From positions 1 to 6,113 of the forward strand of contig CANJXD010000363.1 in NCBI GenBank assembly GCA_947478535.1: a stretch of DNA of 6,113 nt, written 5' to 3'. The stretch is from Acetobacteraceae bacterium. Lineage in GTDB: Bacteria > Pseudomonadota > Alphaproteobacteria > Acetobacterales > Acetobacteraceae. Shown here one piece after another: positions 5,230 to 6,113 of this stretch. The first letter of the stretch is position 1. Every line of letters starts with the position of its first letter. The translations under genes and the position numbers were made by a program. The notes beneath the pieces were generated by a model. That model was not told the DNA's origin. It did no database searches and saw only the letters and a program-made list of their open reading frames with translations.

Positions 5230-5945
5230 CGGGCGTGCACCTCGGCCAGCGCGGCGCGAAAGCGGGAAATCCAGGCGCCGATCGCCTCCGGCCGCGTCTT
5301 CAGCGCCGTGCGGTTGACGATGAGGCGGGAGGTGACATTGGCGATCAGCGCCGTCTCCACGAGGCCATTCGCCTTCAGCGTCGAGCCGGTCTGCACGAGA
5401 TCGACGATCAGGCGCGCGAGGCCGAGGGAGGGGGCGAGTTCCATCGCGCCGTTGAGATGCACCACCTCCGCCTGCACGCCGCGGGCGGCGAAGTAGCGAT
5501 GCGCGATGGTGGGATACTTCGTCGCCACCGTCACGCGGGACCAGGCGGCGATGTCGTCCTGCCCGGCCGAGGCCACGGGTTCGGCGACCGCGATGCGGCA
5601 GCGGCCGATGCCGAGGTCGAGCGGGGCGTAGATCTGGTCGTAGTCGAATTCCATCAGCACATCGGCGCCGCAGACGCCGATCTGCGCCGCGCCGTGGGCC
5701 ACGAAGGTCGCGACATCGAAGGAGCGCACGCGCACGACATCGAGGCCGGGATGGTTGGTTTCGAACCGGAGGCGGCGGCTGTTCTCATCCTTGAAGTCGG
5801 CGGCCGGCTCGATGCCCGCGCGGGCGAGCAGGGGGGCGAGTTCCGACAGGATGCGCCCCTTTGGCAGGGCGAGAACCAGCGGCCCACCGGCCTCGGCCGG
5901 GGTCGAGGGATCGGCGGGAAAGCGTTCGGAGTTCGGCGATTCCAT
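5226..5945 (-). CDS. hisG: ATP phosphoribosyltransferase, short form (HisG-S)
   Basis: A 239-residue enzyme for the first, committed step of histidine synthesis: ATP plus PRPP give phosphoribosyl-ATP. LALPKGR at 25-31, IGVCGADVL at 89-97, LGIGRCRIAVAEP at 111-123 and the PRPP loop DLVQTGSTLKANGL at 182-195 are visible. The protein ends soon after the catalytic domain and lacks the C-terminal histidine-binding domain of the long form (about 300 residues), so by family knowledge it should need HisZ as regulatory partner; no hisZ is in this window. The ATG at 5945 is preferred over an upstream in-frame ATG at 6068, because the extension is Arg/Gly/Pro-rich and unlike the family. Even so, about 21 residues precede the conserved start, more than usual, and the Shine-Dalgarno (CCAGAG) is poor. 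The gene overlaps hisD by 4 nt. Confidence 0.94.
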   Translation of the reverse strand: MESPNSERFPADPSTPAEAGGPLVLALPKGRILSELAPLLARAGIEPAADFKDENSRRLRFETNHPGLDVVRVRSFDVATFVAHGAAQIGVCGADVLMEFDYDQIYAPLDLGIGRCRIAVAEPVASAGQDDIAAWSRVTVATKYPTIAHRYFAARGVQAEVVHLNGAMELAPSLGLARLIVDLVQTGSTLKANGLVETALIANVTSRLIVNRTALKTRPEAIGAWISRFRAALAEVHAR

Positions 5946-6113
5946 GCTCTGGCCTGGCGCCGTGGCGGGGTGTGGTGTCGCCGCACGGCTCGATGGCAAC
6001 CCGGCCGCGACCGGGGGCCGGCCATGGCGGGGCGCCCGGCCCCGAACCCCGCCCCGCCGCGCCGCCACACCCTCGGGGGCGGGGGGCGGGTGCGGCAGAG
6101 GGGGCGGGGAAGA
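5946..6113. other. GC-rich leader region upstream of hisG with clustered G-runs
   Basis: No gene is convincing in these 168 nt. On the plus strand, five G-runs lie at 6075-6079, 6081-6086, 6088-6090, 6100-6104 and 6106-6109, enough to form a G-quadruplex on the hisG template strand. GGGGCCGG (6014-6021) and CCGGCCCC (6036-6043) can form an 8-bp stem with a 14-nt loop in the hisG leader. I see no clear -35/-10 pair and no T-run behind the stem. In DNA this rich in G and C such stems arise easily. Confidence 0.35.

Noticed and set aside
3970..5496. 508-codon open frame on the plus strand
   Set aside because: It runs antisense to hisD and the end of hisG, is rich in Gly/Arg/His/Ala as expected from a high-GC shadow frame, and shows no recognisable domain. 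hisD and hisG are intact on the other strand.
5946..6068. Longer HisG starting at 6068
   Set aside because: The extension is an Arg/Gly/Pro-rich translation of GC-rich leader DNA with no resemblance to HisG.

Overview
The window looks like a piece of a high-GC alphaproteobacterial chromosome, most likely from the Acetobacteraceae (Roseomonas-like). This rests on the strong G/C bias of codon third positions, on the order hisG-hisD-infA-maf-RNase E/G-yacG-tRNA-Phe, and on the short form of HisG. The genus is an inference from memory of such gene orders, not something the sequence proves.

Positions 1549-6113 are ordinary, well-kept housekeeping DNA, all on the minus strand. Reading in the direction of transcription: hisG (5945-5226) and hisD (5229-3922) share an ATGA stop/start overlap and form a histidine-biosynthesis pair. 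A hairpin over the hisD stop codon and a good promoter candidate (3905-3877) then begin a second unit. This holds infA (3767-3549), maf (3492-2905), a compact RNase E/G-type ribonuclease (2905-1748) and yacG (1751-1548). The last three overlap end to end (TGATG, then ATGA), so they are probably translationally coupled. tRNA-Phe(GAA) with an encoded CCA follows (1452-1377) and may have its own promoter. A hairpin with A/T-rich flanks at 1310-1335, able to act in both directions, closes the block.

Positions 1-1263 are different: lower in GC and made of broken pieces. They hold a 5'-truncated glycosyltransferase domain of the TPR/GT type on the plus strand, fused at about 740-750 to the 5' half of an IS630-type transposase gene on the minus strand. 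That transposase remnant also carries a 16-nt insertion that shifts its frame and creates a perfect 21-nt palindrome. A short motif near its 5' end (1232-1263) recurs with the same spacing at 23-54, so the glycosyltransferase fragment seems to lie between two IS-end-like sequences. The debris lies on the 3' side of tRNA-Phe, a common place for genomic islands.

I do not see convincing evidence of a new multi-gene system. The points most worth a second look are the chimeric plus-strand ORF, the palindromic insertion, the paired IS-end-like motifs, and the RNase E/G homologue that appears to lack the usual 5'-sensor and zinc-link motifs.
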